A stretch of DNA of 64,000 nucleotides from Anoplopoma fimbria (taxonomy: Eukaryota; Chordata; Actinopteri; Perciformes; Anoplopomatidae), in the NCBI RefSeq assembly GCF_027596085.1, contig NC_072450.1:3467236-3531235 (forward strand), given 5' to 3'. The position numbers and the translations under genes were made by a program. The number at the start of each line of letters is the position of its first letter. Within the stretch, counting starts at the first letter, position 1. The notes beneath the pieces are model-generated. The model did no database searches. It was not told the DNA's origin and saw nothing but the letters and a program-made list of their open reading frames with translations. Positions 11,346 through 23,109 of this stretch are shown piece after piece.

Positions 11346-13150
11346 TTCCCATTGTAATAGTGAAAGATGTCAGAGTGTTGTAGATGAGCAACAGCTATAA
11401 ACTCTCTGTTGCATGCTCTGCATTGGAACTACGTTAAATTGCATTGTCCGAAAATAAAACATATTTTAGGACAAAACCTTTAATGAGGGAAAATATATAA
11501 ATAGAGCAACAGGGGAGGGATCCGGCTTCCAGGACAGACAAACATGCCAAAGATGTTGTGTATGCAGGATAGACAGAAATAACAACCGTAAAATGATACT
11601 ATGGAGAAGAATGACAGTAAATGGAGTGCAACTGTACAAAATGAATAAAAATGTCAAGACGTCAAGTGTAAGAATATTAAATATCTTACGCTGAATTTCT
11701 TTGATGGCTAAATTGTCGTTGTGAAGCCTCCTCCTCAGCTCAGCTGTTTGTTTCCTTCCTGCTGTTTCTGTCAACAGTGATAACTGAGTCCGGTTAGAGA
11801 CACAGTGAGGTCGGCAAACCAAGAAATAAATATTCAACTATCAGGGGTTATGAAATGTATTTTGGCCAGAGATGCAGGATGATGCTGTCATCAGTATCGT
11901 CAGAGAAAGGCTTTAAAATGAGAAATAATAATATTTCAGTGAGTGTGTGTGTGTCTTCTGGGTTCATGCAAGTTTACGTTACATGGAAACTTGAGAAAAT
12001 TTTATTTTTTTGCCAATATATCTCCTGCTGGGTCTCTTACGTTTATTCCTCCAGTTTAATGAAAACCCTAAAATTGCCTGAAGGTGTAAATGTGATTATC
12101 ATTTTAATTCTGTCAGTTTTCTATTAGAAAATTATAAAGTCTGCAAAGGTGTTAAAGAGGGCTCATATTCCTCTATGAGTCTTTTTTATGTCAATGAAAA
12201 AAGTTTTTTGCATCAGGATTTCCATACACTGAGACTCATTCTCCTTTATTTGGTCAGTGTGGTTGTTTTCTGATATCTATCCTTTTTTGATTTCAAGGTG
12301 GGATGGATCAACTGATCAATAAACTCTGAACAATGAACTGTTGGAGGGAGAAAGTTACAAATTCTCGTTCTCTTTGTGGAACATGTTTGGACTCCACTGC
12401 CTGTTGGGGTCAACCACTCAAAACTGTTTTGCTAAAAATAGAACAAAAAGAGGGAGCTGATACAACCCAACTAAAATCTATTCATTCTTTTTTCTCCAGT
12501 GATTAAAGCTGCACCGATCAATAGTTCTTTATTAACAATGGAAAAGAAAAACTATGTGAAATGTGAAAGAGATCGCTCAAAGTGATGAACCCACGGAAAA
12601 CAATCATCCCTTCAGCTCTACGGAGGGTTTTAGCAATCTGTCAACTCTTTGCATGCCAGGAAAAAATGATGTAGTTGTATAAATCTTCAAACCACGGATA
12701 TGTTGAATGTTTTTGGGCTCGGTCAGAACAAGTGACGTAGCAATTATAGTAATTATAAAACACGTGGTATAATAATTGTAAAATATTACAATCAAAAAAG
12801 TCCCCTAAGAGCCGATGGGATAGGAGTTGGGCAGGTCAAACAAAAAACAAAAATTGAAAAACATAAATATCAACTTCTGTATTTGCCGTTGTCCTTTCCT
12901 TCGGTGTCTACCAGCAAAAAAACAGGAAGGAAGCTTTTAAGATGTAAAGCCTTAAAAGCTTTACAGCTTGTGCCAGTGACGAGCATTTCAACTTTAATGT
13001 ACCTGTAAAAAAACACAAAAAACACACAATGCATGGCACAAGAAGAGAGTGCATGGCAGGACATTAACGTATGAAAACAACAGTTCCGGGGATGTTGTGT
13101 TTCTAACAGGAGGAAACCTCTGTTTCTGGCGAGTGAAGCCGATGAGGAAG
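11345..13150. other. Gene-free stretch
   Basis: No supported gene, RNA or named element. Open frames of 60-123 codons on either strand have no family resemblance and no exon structure. Confidence 0.5.
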
Positions 13151-13154
13151 TTTC

Positions 13155-13622
13155 TTAAACCTGCATTCTCTCTCCTGTCCATCAGGGGGCGACTCCTCTG
13201 GTTGTATAGAAGTCTATGAGAAAATGACTCTACTTCTCTCTTGATTTATTCCCTCAGTAAACATTGTAAACATGAGTTTATGGTCTCAATCTCTAGTTTC
13301 AAGTCTTCTTCAATACAGCATGATGTTCATTTAGTAAATGATGCTCCATTTAGAGTCAAACAGACCATAAAGCAGTTGATGCTTTAGGGCGGGGCTACAC
13401 ACTGATTGATCGGTCTCTACCAGAAATGTTTATGGCGTTTCTACGTCACTCCTCCACATTCCAAATATGGTAACTTCCGTTCACTGGCTGCAAAAAACAA
13501 CAACATGGCGACGGCCGTAATCCAAGATGGCGACGGCGAAATTGTCGATCTCGTGGCTTAAAAACAACAGTTCACAAACCAATGGGTGACATCACATCCA
13601 CTTCTTATATACAGTCTGTGGT
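13155..13622 (+). repeat. Longest copy of dispersed repeat R1 (about 470 bp)
   Basis: Runs from 'cctgcattctctctcctg' through 'ctctagtttcaagtcttc', 'gatgctccatttagagtc' and 'aagatggcgacggcg' to 'ttatatacagtctgtgg'. It serves as the reference for the six other copies or fragments (2.04, 3.29, 4.49, 6.2, 52.2 and 55.95 kb). No clear terminal inverted repeat, coding capacity or tRNA-like head was seen, so its class is unknown. It is a non-autonomous high-copy element. Confidence 0.8.
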
Positions 13623-13849
13623 TTAACATCGTTGAGCTGCCAACAAGTGGCCAAACAATCTGTGATCGCAGTTTAAAACGGGAGAAACTGATTTAAACCT
13701 TTTGTTTTTGAGTCAGCCAACTCTAAACATAATTTGTTCTGATAACTTACTGTAGTTCGCTGCAGTTTACTGCAATCCTATTCTAAACATAATTTTAGTC
13801 TGTTGCAATTATTGATAATCTGCCTCTGCACTGTACTTTTGCTCTGTTT

Positions 13850-13998
13850 ATTTTAAGATGCTTGTTTAAGAAAGGAGATGCACTTATGACTTCTGGTGAC
13901 TAGTAGTTCTCTTGAATACCTATGTTGAATACACTTCCTGTAAGTCGCTTTGGATAAAAGCGTCTGCTAAATGACTGTAATGTAATGTAATGTAATAA
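13850..13998 (+). repeat. R2 repeat copy (SINE/LINE-tail type)
   Basis: Contains 'gcacttatgacttctggtg', 'agtagttctcttgaatac' and the ending 'gtaagtcgctttggataaaa' followed by (TAATG)n. The same block occurs at 29050-29215 and, inverted, at 32340-32470. The 'tttggataaaagcgtctgct' tail is very common in teleost retroposons. Confidence 0.75.
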
Positions 13999-15420
13999 CG
14001 GTTGTTATTCATGCTTGAAGGTGCTCAATCCGAGGGCCGATTTAGCCAAGTCACCCAAAGTCCTCAACAACCGTTACACCAAAACCTCCAGAGGAACGGA
14101 TCAGAGCTGGGAGCCGTCTCCTTGAAGGAGGACGTCGTACAAAAACTAATGAAGTCGTGTTTGTGAATGACATGTAGCCTGGTTGTTGTGAATGAAATGT
14201 TAAATTGGCGTCTCAGTCATTAAAAAGTGTGTGGGGGGGGAGGGAAACATGAGTCATGCAGCCTGGAGCACAATCAAAGCCTCCTGCTCTCGAAAACAGG
14301 CGTCTCTGAAAACAGCAATCAATGCAGTGAACCGGGAAATAAAACATGAAGCTCAGGATTAACGAAACAATATCTGTTACAGCAGCAGTCGTTTGTCCGT
14401 CCACATTGTGTGTGAACACTCATCCCTTGCACTGTTACAATGGTTGCAAAAGAGATAATATGATATCATTGTGTGGCTCCTGCAGAGATGATTAGTGGGA
14501 GTATTTATATATATATACATATATTTCTCATATATTCATTTATTTCACAGTTATCTGTTTACTGATTCAGTGTGTTTGTTTGCTTTGCAGTGTTTCTCTT
14601 TTCCAACTCTTCCTGCTTTCATCTACAGCATCACCAACATGATTTATCTCTGATATGAAGTTCAAAGTAATCATTTCTTTAATATGCAGGTTTATTATGA
14701 TGCTATTGCACTGATTAAAACAATGAGATAACAGTTTTATTGTTTAGCATAATGCTTTGTAGTATGGAGCAGTAGTTTAAAAACATTCTAAATTAAAAAA
14801 CACTGTTTAATAAGCAAGTTTTTACCTATTTGTTCTTTTTAAATGTATAAAAATGGTGTTTACTACTCTTGAGATGACCTGCAACACAAATTACTTCCCT
14901 AGTTTAACAAACCATCAATTCCCTTCCAATAATAAATGATAACAGCCAGTAATAAAACAATGTGTTTGTCCATTTGGCCTTCGGTCTTTGCACATCACAT
15001 GAAAAGTGAATGTTTCCGGTCAAACCAACCCTCACAGTGATGAACCTGACTTTAACACGGGTGGGGAGGTTCATCGCTGCTTTGATTTTAGAAAGAAGAA
15101 AGAAAAGAAAGAAGAAAGAAAGAAAAACAAGGGGCGTTTAACGTCAGCGCTGTTTGCTTTTTCTTGATCATTTACAGCAGAAAAAAACGGCCAGTCTGAG
15201 TCACCACATTTAAATGCAGGCGAGGCTGCAGAATGCCATTTCTGAGGTGATAATAGAAGAGTATTAAAGTAATAAATGCAGAGATACTGCTGGTCGTTGT
15301 GGAATACTAAACACAGACTGACTGAAGCACATTATGGCTCATTTAAAATAGAAAAGATTCCTTGAGGCTCTGATCCAACACAGGTTTACAGAGTGTTCTG
15401 ATTCAAATGATCATCTTATA

Positions 15421-15720
15421 AGGGAGGCTGTGGCGTAGTGGAGAGCAAGGTAGTTCTCCAATCAGAGGATCGGTGGTTCGATACCCGGCTTCGGCAGTCG
15501 ATGTGTCCTTGGGCAAGACACTTAACCCCAAGTTGCTCCTGAAGGCTTGCCATCGGTGTGGACTGGATGATGAATGTTAGTTAGAGTCTGATGGTGGCAC
15601 CTTGATGGTAGCCTGTCATCAGTGTGTGAATGGGTGAATGATATGTAATATACTACTGACTGTAAGTCGCTTTGGATAAAAGCATCTGCTGTAATGTGAT
15701 GTAATGTGATGTAATGTGAT
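15421..15720 (+). mobile_element. tRNA-derived SINE
   Basis: The head has a Pol III A-box-like 'tggcgtagtgg' (about 15430) and B-box-like 'ggttcgatacc' (about 15475) at tRNA-like spacing. A body with 'cttgggcaagacacttaac' follows, then a 3' tail 'gtaagtcgctttggataaaa' and (TGTAATGTGA)n. It forms part of the left arm of the inverted repeat around cart. The right arm carries a reverse copy lacking the first bases of the head. Confidence 0.85.
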
Positions 15721-16012
15721 TGTGAAAAACAAACATCATCCTGCAAAGTGAAGCTTAAACGTCCAAGTAAAGTAACAAAAGCTGATGTTTGAGTGAAGAA
15801 AAGCTTTGACACATCTGGATGTGCTGATGTTTAAGCTTAAATATGAGTTAACTGCATAAGTGGAATGAATCCGATATAGATTTGTCTTCTTTTAGTTTTT
15901 ACATCAGTTTAAATCTGAACTCATCTGCTGCAGGTTAATTATTTTCTTCCATGCAAAAATCATCGGCTCCATTAGTGAATGAACGTGACAGTTACTTCCT
16001 TTTTCCTCTGCT
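15442..16012 (+). repeat. Left arm of inverted repeat flanking cart
   Basis: This arm matches the reverse complement of 18304-18903 at visibly high identity (roughly 95% or more outside indels). It includes both the SINE and about 290 bases of non-repeat sequence around 'ctcatctgctgcaggtta'. Differences include about 20 bases absent here (near 15807) and a 14-base stretch present only in the right arm (near 18325). The 2.3 kb between the arms contains the whole cart coding region. Confidence 0.9.
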
Positions 16013-16095
16013 ACATGACTGTAATGTAATGTAATGTAATGTATAATGACCACAGTTACAGACACCAACATATAATCTGCTGTTATTTGAATGTA

Positions 16096-16096
16096 A

Positions 16097-16131
<35 letters not shown>
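16096..16131. repeat. (GTT)n microsatellite upstream of cart
   Basis: About twelve GTT units ending directly before the TATA-like sequence upstream of the cart gene. Confidence 0.95.
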
Positions 16132-16133
<2 letters not shown>

Positions 16134-16143
16134 ATATATATTT
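16131..16143 (+). promoter_or_regulatory. Candidate TATA element of cart
   Basis: 'ttatatatatttt' lies about 230 bases before the chosen cart ATG. It is followed by an AP-1-like 'tgactca' near 16167 and a GA-rich leader (16260-16340). The position fits a core promoter with a 5' UTR of about 200 bases. No transcript evidence is available and the sequence is simple, so this is tentative. Confidence 0.35.
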
Positions 16144-16368
16144 TGCCCAGCAACTTTTCACAGGGATGACTCACCCAAGAAGCTGTTACATGACCAAAAA
16201 AAGGAAGAAACTCAAAAGGATAAGGTGGAGCCAGATAGAGTCAGATGTAAAGGTGTTTGGAGGGGGGGAGGAGAGGAGGAGGAGGTGGGAGGAGGGAGGA
16301 GGGGAGAGAGACTATTTGAGACCAGAGTGAGAGAGAGGGGGCCCCACATGCTGCCGAGCATCAGGACC

Positions 16369-17668
<1,300 letters not shown>

Positions 17669-17938
17669 TGAGATGGAGAGAAGAGGAAGAAGAGGAGGAA
17701 GAAGAAGAAGAAATAACTCGATTCCTTTGTAATTACTGTCATATTTTTTTATGATACAGCTGAGGAGCAGGTTTGGTGACTGGCCCACCTTTAGTAGTTC
17801 TATGATTAAAAATTATCTTTAAAGTATGTCTCATGATGGACAGGATGCTATAGAGACCCATAGAGTTAAATATCCAGAACCACTTAATGTCTGTACAACC
17901 ACAGGACTGTTGTTTGTGACGTAGTAGGAGCTCATTCA

Positions 17939-17944
17939 ATAAAT
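17939..17944 (+). terminator. Candidate poly(A) signal of cart
   Basis: AATAAA 271 bases after the cart stop codon, in an AT-rich 3' UTR. This is the first canonical hexamer on the plus strand after the coding region. Confidence 0.6.
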
Positions 17945-18235
17945 AACCCACAAGTCTTAACAGAAATATCATGGGAATATTATAGTGATTCTTCACCTGG
18001 GGGGAAAGAAATCTGTCTTTTGAACTTGAACTATTTTGTTTCAGATGAATGTTTGTGTATGAAATCATAATAATATGATCATATAATAATAATAATAATA
18101 ATAAAAAATCATTATTGTTTTGTAAAGCAGTGGAGTGAGTGCATATTCTTTTCATGCAAACAAAGAAAGGCTTTGGGATTTTTTTAAAGGCACAAACAAG
18201 ATGGTGTTAAAGAGCTCAGTCAGTGTTTGAGGGAA

Positions 18236-18266
18236 TGACGTCGAGGTGACCCAGTCTGTGACGTCA
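18236..18266 (+). promoter_or_regulatory. Pair of CRE-like sites downstream of cart
   Basis: TGACGTCG at 18236-18243 and a perfect palindromic CRE, TGACGTCA, at 18259-18266. They lie just before the right arm of the inverted repeat. Mammalian CART transcription is known to be cAMP/CREB responsive through a promoter CRE. Whether these downstream sites act on this gene is only inferred. Confidence 0.4.
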
Positions 18267-18303
18267 CGCCTCCAGGGGGTTGTTGTTGTTGGGGATGGAG
18301 GAG

Positions 18304-18903
18304 CTGCAGAGGAAAGAGGAAGTATTTATGAATCAGTAACTGTCACGCTCATTCACTAATGGAGCCGATGAGTTTTGCATGGAAGAAAATAATTAACCTG
18401 CAGCAGATGAGTTCAGATTTAAACTGACGTAAAAACTAAAAGAAGACAAATCTATATCGGATTCATTCCACTTATGCAGTTAACTCATATTTAAGCTTAA
18501 ACATCAGCACATCCAGATGTGTCGGTCAGTTTCAAATCAAAGTGCTTTTCTTCACTCAAACATCAGCTTTTGTTACTTCACTTGGACGTTTGAGCTTCAC
18601 TTTGCAGGATGATGTTTGTTTTTCACAATCACATTACATTACATTACAGTCATTTAGCAGACGCTTTTATCCAAAGCGACTTACAGTCAGTAGTATATTA
18701 CATATCATTCACCCATTCACACACTGATGACAGGCTACCATCAAGGTGCCACCATCAGACTCTAACTAACATTCATCATCCAGTCCACACCGATGGCAAG
18801 CCTTCAGGAGCAACTTGGGGTTAAGTGTCTTGCCCAAGGACACATCGACTGCCGAAGCCGGGTATCGAACCACCGACCCTCTGATTGGAGAACTACCTTG
18901 CTT
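18304..18903 (-). repeat. Right arm of inverted repeat flanking cart
   Basis: Reverse complement of 15442-16012. It contains a reverse-oriented SINE (18640-18903) that ends at 'aactaccttgct', about 20 bases short of the tRNA-like start seen in the left arm. The sequence beyond 18903 is unrelated to the left flank, which defines the outer breakpoint. Confidence 0.9.
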
Positions 18904-18904
18904 T

Positions 18905-19812
18905 TCTTCCGTGCTCCCTTTGGATACACTTTAAGACTTTTTTTTGTTTGATTGACCAAAATGGAATGTGCAAAGAATTCAAGTAAACGTTAGCAGCACA
19001 TACAGGCTTCAGACAGAGGATGTCACATGTGTACAGATGGTAAAGCCCTCACAGGCCAATTTGTAATTTGTGATTCTGGGCTATACAAAATAAACTGAAT
19101 TGAATTGAATTGAATACAGAACTTGTGGAAGTAGAATAATACACTAAAATAATGAAAAAAAGATAGATATAAACACAGCTATAAACACAGCCATCAGATG
19201 TATTTGGGAAAAAAGTATGGTACTTTTTACCCGATAGGGTTTTTATTTTGCTTTACATAAACTTTGGGTGATATCCAAAATTCCCTCTATAAAAAAACCT
19301 TTGACTCTAACATGTCCACAAAATGAAACAAGAATTTTGAACCTGGCTTTATCCAATTTTCAGATTTCTGTTCTTGATATTTATGCTTGATAATAAGCTC
19401 ATATAAGATAAGATAATATCTCATTTGTGTATTAAAACATATGATTTCAGAGAACTTGTAATACAAAAAAGTATTGTCTTAATGCAAGTAATCAACTGGG
19501 GAAGTTTAATATTGATATCTGTTGATTTCTTAACCCATTCAGCTGGAGTATTTTCTGACGGAGATAACATTATGAATGAAGGACTTTTATTTGTTAGACA
19601 GTATTTTTACATTGTGGTACTACTACTTTTCCCTAAGTAAAAGATCTGAATACTTCACATGACAACGAGCTGCTAGTCATATAATCATTTGTTGCAAACA
19701 GTCAAATGACAATAAACACCATTAACACTGGAATATTAATTAATAAGATTCATCTAACAAACACATATTATCATCTTCATCATCACTGAACATTTGCTGG
19801 TTTATTCCCTCT

Positions 19813-19879
<67 letters not shown>

Positions 19880-19900
19880 TATTTCTAGAATCCTCCTTGT
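18905..19900. other. Gene-free stretch with LINE tail and microsatellite
   Basis: Holds a LINE-like 3' tail at about 19035-19115 ('gattctgggctatacaaaat' then GAATT repeats) and a (TAA)n array at 19816-19876. No coding exon or RNA gene recognised. Confidence 0.6.
19816..19876. repeat. (TAA)n microsatellite
   Basis: About twenty uninterrupted TAA units. Confidence 0.97.
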
Positions 19901-20078
19901 TGTTTGAGTTGACTTGAGATTCCCAGCCGTCTGTTTTTGTTTCTTCTTGGTATTCCACATCACTGTGCTCATCTGGGATCCACCGTCTCCTCCTCTCTGC
20001 TACCTGTCAGCAGCTATCAATGATGCAGCGGAGACGAGTACAAAATGTTTACTCTGTCCATTCCGTGGACAGAGTAAA

Positions 20079-20080
<2 letters not shown>

Positions 20081-20158
<78 letters not shown>
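20081..20158. repeat. (TG)n microsatellite
   Basis: About 38 uninterrupted TG units. Confidence 0.97.
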
Positions 20159-20159
<1 letters not shown>

Positions 20160-22550
20160 ATAATAGTCATAATATGTAGTTTGTGCTGTTGATCGATCTA
20201 ATCACACGTTTTCCTGTTTGCCCTGTGATTTCCTGCAAAACCTGCTATCATCATTAATATTTCAACGTGTCAATATTTTATTCGTGTCATAGGATCAAAT
20301 ATATTTTGAAATTGGTCCAGTATTGAAGGAGACTGGGGGAACTCCTCACTGTTGATGTACGTACCAATAAAAGTGCTTGTTTCTGCCTCAGATTGTTGTT
20401 TTAATGACAACATTAAAGGAAAGACGTAACGAGGAAATCAAACCCTTTTCTCTTCCTTTCCCTCAATCTCTGAACCCATCTGCTACCGCTCTGATGACAA
20501 ATAGGCCTCTAAAAACAAGGCTCTATACTTCTTGGGGTTCCAGTAGAGCCAGTGGATATCGGTGCTAACAGTCTTCCTTTTTCCAAAAGTAGCAACTAGC
20601 TAATTGTGATCTGATTTTGAGCTAAATCAACGTCAGACTAAAGGTTGTCGGTTCCAGGTTTTGCTCTTCACACGGACGGTTTGCCTGCATTCAACCAAAG
20701 ACTGCTCCAACGTGATTGGTCGATTAACACTTCCGATACCCAAATCTTGTCACGTGCTGAACAGATTCTACATATGAATGTTGTTAATAGCAAGTTATCG
20801 TAATACAACGTTTCATATGATATCTTATGAAACGTAACAATTCATTTTTCGTGTCTTTTCCTTCAAAAGTCCAGCAACACATGTTCATTTCCACCTGTTA
20901 CATGCATATGGTCTTTTTCAAAGAAAGAAATCTGTCTTAACAAGAAACAACTTAGTTAGGTTTCTCTGTAACAAACAGAAAGGGAAACGTAAAGAAAAGT
21001 TTTACTTCTCTTTAGGGTCTTTTCCATCATTTTGTCAGACACTTATATTAAAAAACGAGCTCTTGGGATCACATTTCTGCAAGAATATGTACAACAGAAA
21101 AGGGCAAGACACAAATCATTTTCTTAATCCTGTTTGAATTGTGCCATGAGCTTCACATATAATGTTTATCAATTTAAAAGATCATTTTGCACGTCAAGAA
21201 AGTCTACTTTTATCATAAAGCTGTTGAAGTTAAAATGACTTCACAGCCAAAAGTGTTGTTTCTCTCTGAAGCTACGATTGTGTTTTCCTACCAGAACGTT
21301 CTCACATCAACAACGCTCTCACTCCTTCTTTCACTTCCCATCTGATGAAACTTGTTGGCATGAAACATCAAAGTTAGCTAACTAGCTAGCCAAGCTAACG
21401 ACCATGCTGGTGTTGGTGATGTACATTGTGATTTTCATCGGTTTCAAACTAAACTAAATGTTACTCCGACAAACGGAGACTTCCTTGACTTTCAAAATGA
21501 TCTTTTAAAGTGACAAACATCATATTCATGGCACAATTCAAACAGGATCAAATCATTTTTTGTCTCTCCCCATTGACTAAAAGTTTTTCCAAAATAAGGT
21601 CCCATGGAGGACACAGGAAGGGGGCGGGGCTTTACCTCTCCATTGACGGTGAGCCGTTGCCCCTAGCGATCACATTTAGCGGCTGCCGTCTGCAGCGTTC
21701 TCCGTCAATACTGGACCAATTTCAGACAATTGTTGTCCCCGTTAGTCACTTCGACATAATGAAATGAGGAAATTGGGTCCAGGTTGCAAAAACACAGAAG
21801 TTGACCTTTAACCTTTGTAGCTGTTGAGATGTAAAAACTCCAATCTTGTTCATTTTGGCTCATTTTGGGGTTTTTAAAGCACATTTATAGATCCCCTTAA
21901 CTTATTAAACACTTGTTAAAAAACACCCAGACACATTCACGGCGGTGGGCGCTGACAATAAGACTGTTTATCTTGGTTCCTGAGCGGCGATACTTTCCCC
22001 AGACAGCGAGGATTTGCTATCGATCTCTGGGGGAATTACCTCTAAGCCCGATTGAGATTGCATGTGTGGATAAGAGGCCCTTTTTTCCCCCACCGCACAG
22101 TGAGACACTTTGAAACCTGCAGCAATCACCCCCGTCGGGCTGAACGTTTGTCTGTGTGTGATAATTTGACAGAGAAGTAAAGAATGACGGATTAGAGATG
22201 GTGACGGAAACACTGATAATAAAAAAAACCCTGAAAGGAGAGAGAGACGAGGCGGAGGGTGATTGAGAGCGTGATGGATGGATGTGCGGAGCTGGTTGAC
22301 AAATGAGACATTCTGTAATAGAGATCGTTCTCTGAGGACGACAATGTTGGGTGTAAACCGCTCAATGCATCAGCTCCAGACACGAGGCTGGAGGCAGCGA
22401 CGTTGATTTATAGTGTCTGAACACCCGTATGTCTACAGGGGTTTACTCTGCTCCTGCTGTGAGTCAATACAGTAGAAACTTTTGACTCTTAGGATCTCTA
22501 CTCAGGAATAGAGGCTGATAATAAATAAATGGTAAATAAAAGAAGGTATT
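20160..22550. other. Gene-free stretch
   Basis: No supported exon, RNA gene or complete element. Small tracts such as 'agttagctaactagctagc' (about 21373) and 'gggggcggggctttacc' (about 21619) look like fragments of fish repeats, but I cannot place them in families. Confidence 0.5.
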
Positions 22551-22554
22551 TCCA

Positions 22555-22695
22555 CGACTGCGTCTTTGTGGCCTAGCGGTTTAGATATCTGGAATGTAAA
22601 GTTTTCGTGGTTCGAATCCAGTTGGCGACCGTTGTTGAACGTAATACTTTTCTCCAGTAAAGGAAAATAGCAAAAAATATCATTTAAAGGGACAG
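22555..22695 (+). mobile_element. tRNA-like SINE remnant
   Basis: 'gtggcctagcggtttagat' resembles an A box and 'gtggttcgaatccag' contains a B box at tRNA-like spacing. They are followed by a SINE-like body with 'ccagtaaaggaaaatagcaa'. The would-be acceptor stems do not pair and no CCA-proximal half is visible, so this is a retroposon head and not a tRNA gene. Confidence 0.55.
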
Positions 22696-22752
22696 TTCAG
22701 CACAGAATCAAAAACACAGATTTTTCCTCTCTCCTGTAGTGCTATTTATATA

Positions 22753-23107
22753 TACAGCGGGTAAAATAAGTATTGAACACGTCACCATTTTTCTCAGTAA
22801 ATATATTTCTAAAGGTGCTATTGACATGACATTTTCACCAGATGTCGGTAACAACCCAAGTAATCCATACACACAAAGAAAACCAAACAAATAAGTTCAG
22901 AAATTAAGTTATGTGTAATAAAATGGAATGACACAGAGAAAAAGTATTGAACACGGTTACTGAAATGTATTTAATACTTGGTACAGAAGCCTTTGTTGGT
23001 AATGACAGCTTCAAGACGCCTCCTGTATGGAGAAACTAGTTGCATGCATTGCTCAGGTGTGATTTTGAAAAATGGTGACGTGTTCAATACGTATTGTACC
23101 CGCTGTA
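22753..23107. mobile_element. Tc1/mariner-type MITE with 43-bp terminal inverted repeats
   Basis: Begins 'tacagcgggtaaaataag' and ends with the inverse '...acccgctgta'. The two ends pair over about 43 bases with two mismatches and are flanked by TA on both sides (22751-22752 and 23108-23109), the Tc1/mariner target duplication. The 355-bp interior contains only a scrap reminiscent of the Tc1 transposase leader region ('ggtacagaagcctttgttgg'). It is non-autonomous. Confidence 0.93.
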
Positions 23108-23109
23108 TA

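Noticed and set aside
15522..15812. Minus-strand 96-codon frame, with near-identical frames at 18542-18824 on the plus strand
   Set aside because: They read through a SINE and its inverted-repeat partner. The similarity is explained by the duplicated non-coding DNA.
22558..22640. tRNA gene candidate with A- and B-box-like words
   Set aside because: The acceptor stem does not pair, the 3' part continues into SINE-like sequence and no Pol III terminator follows at the right place.
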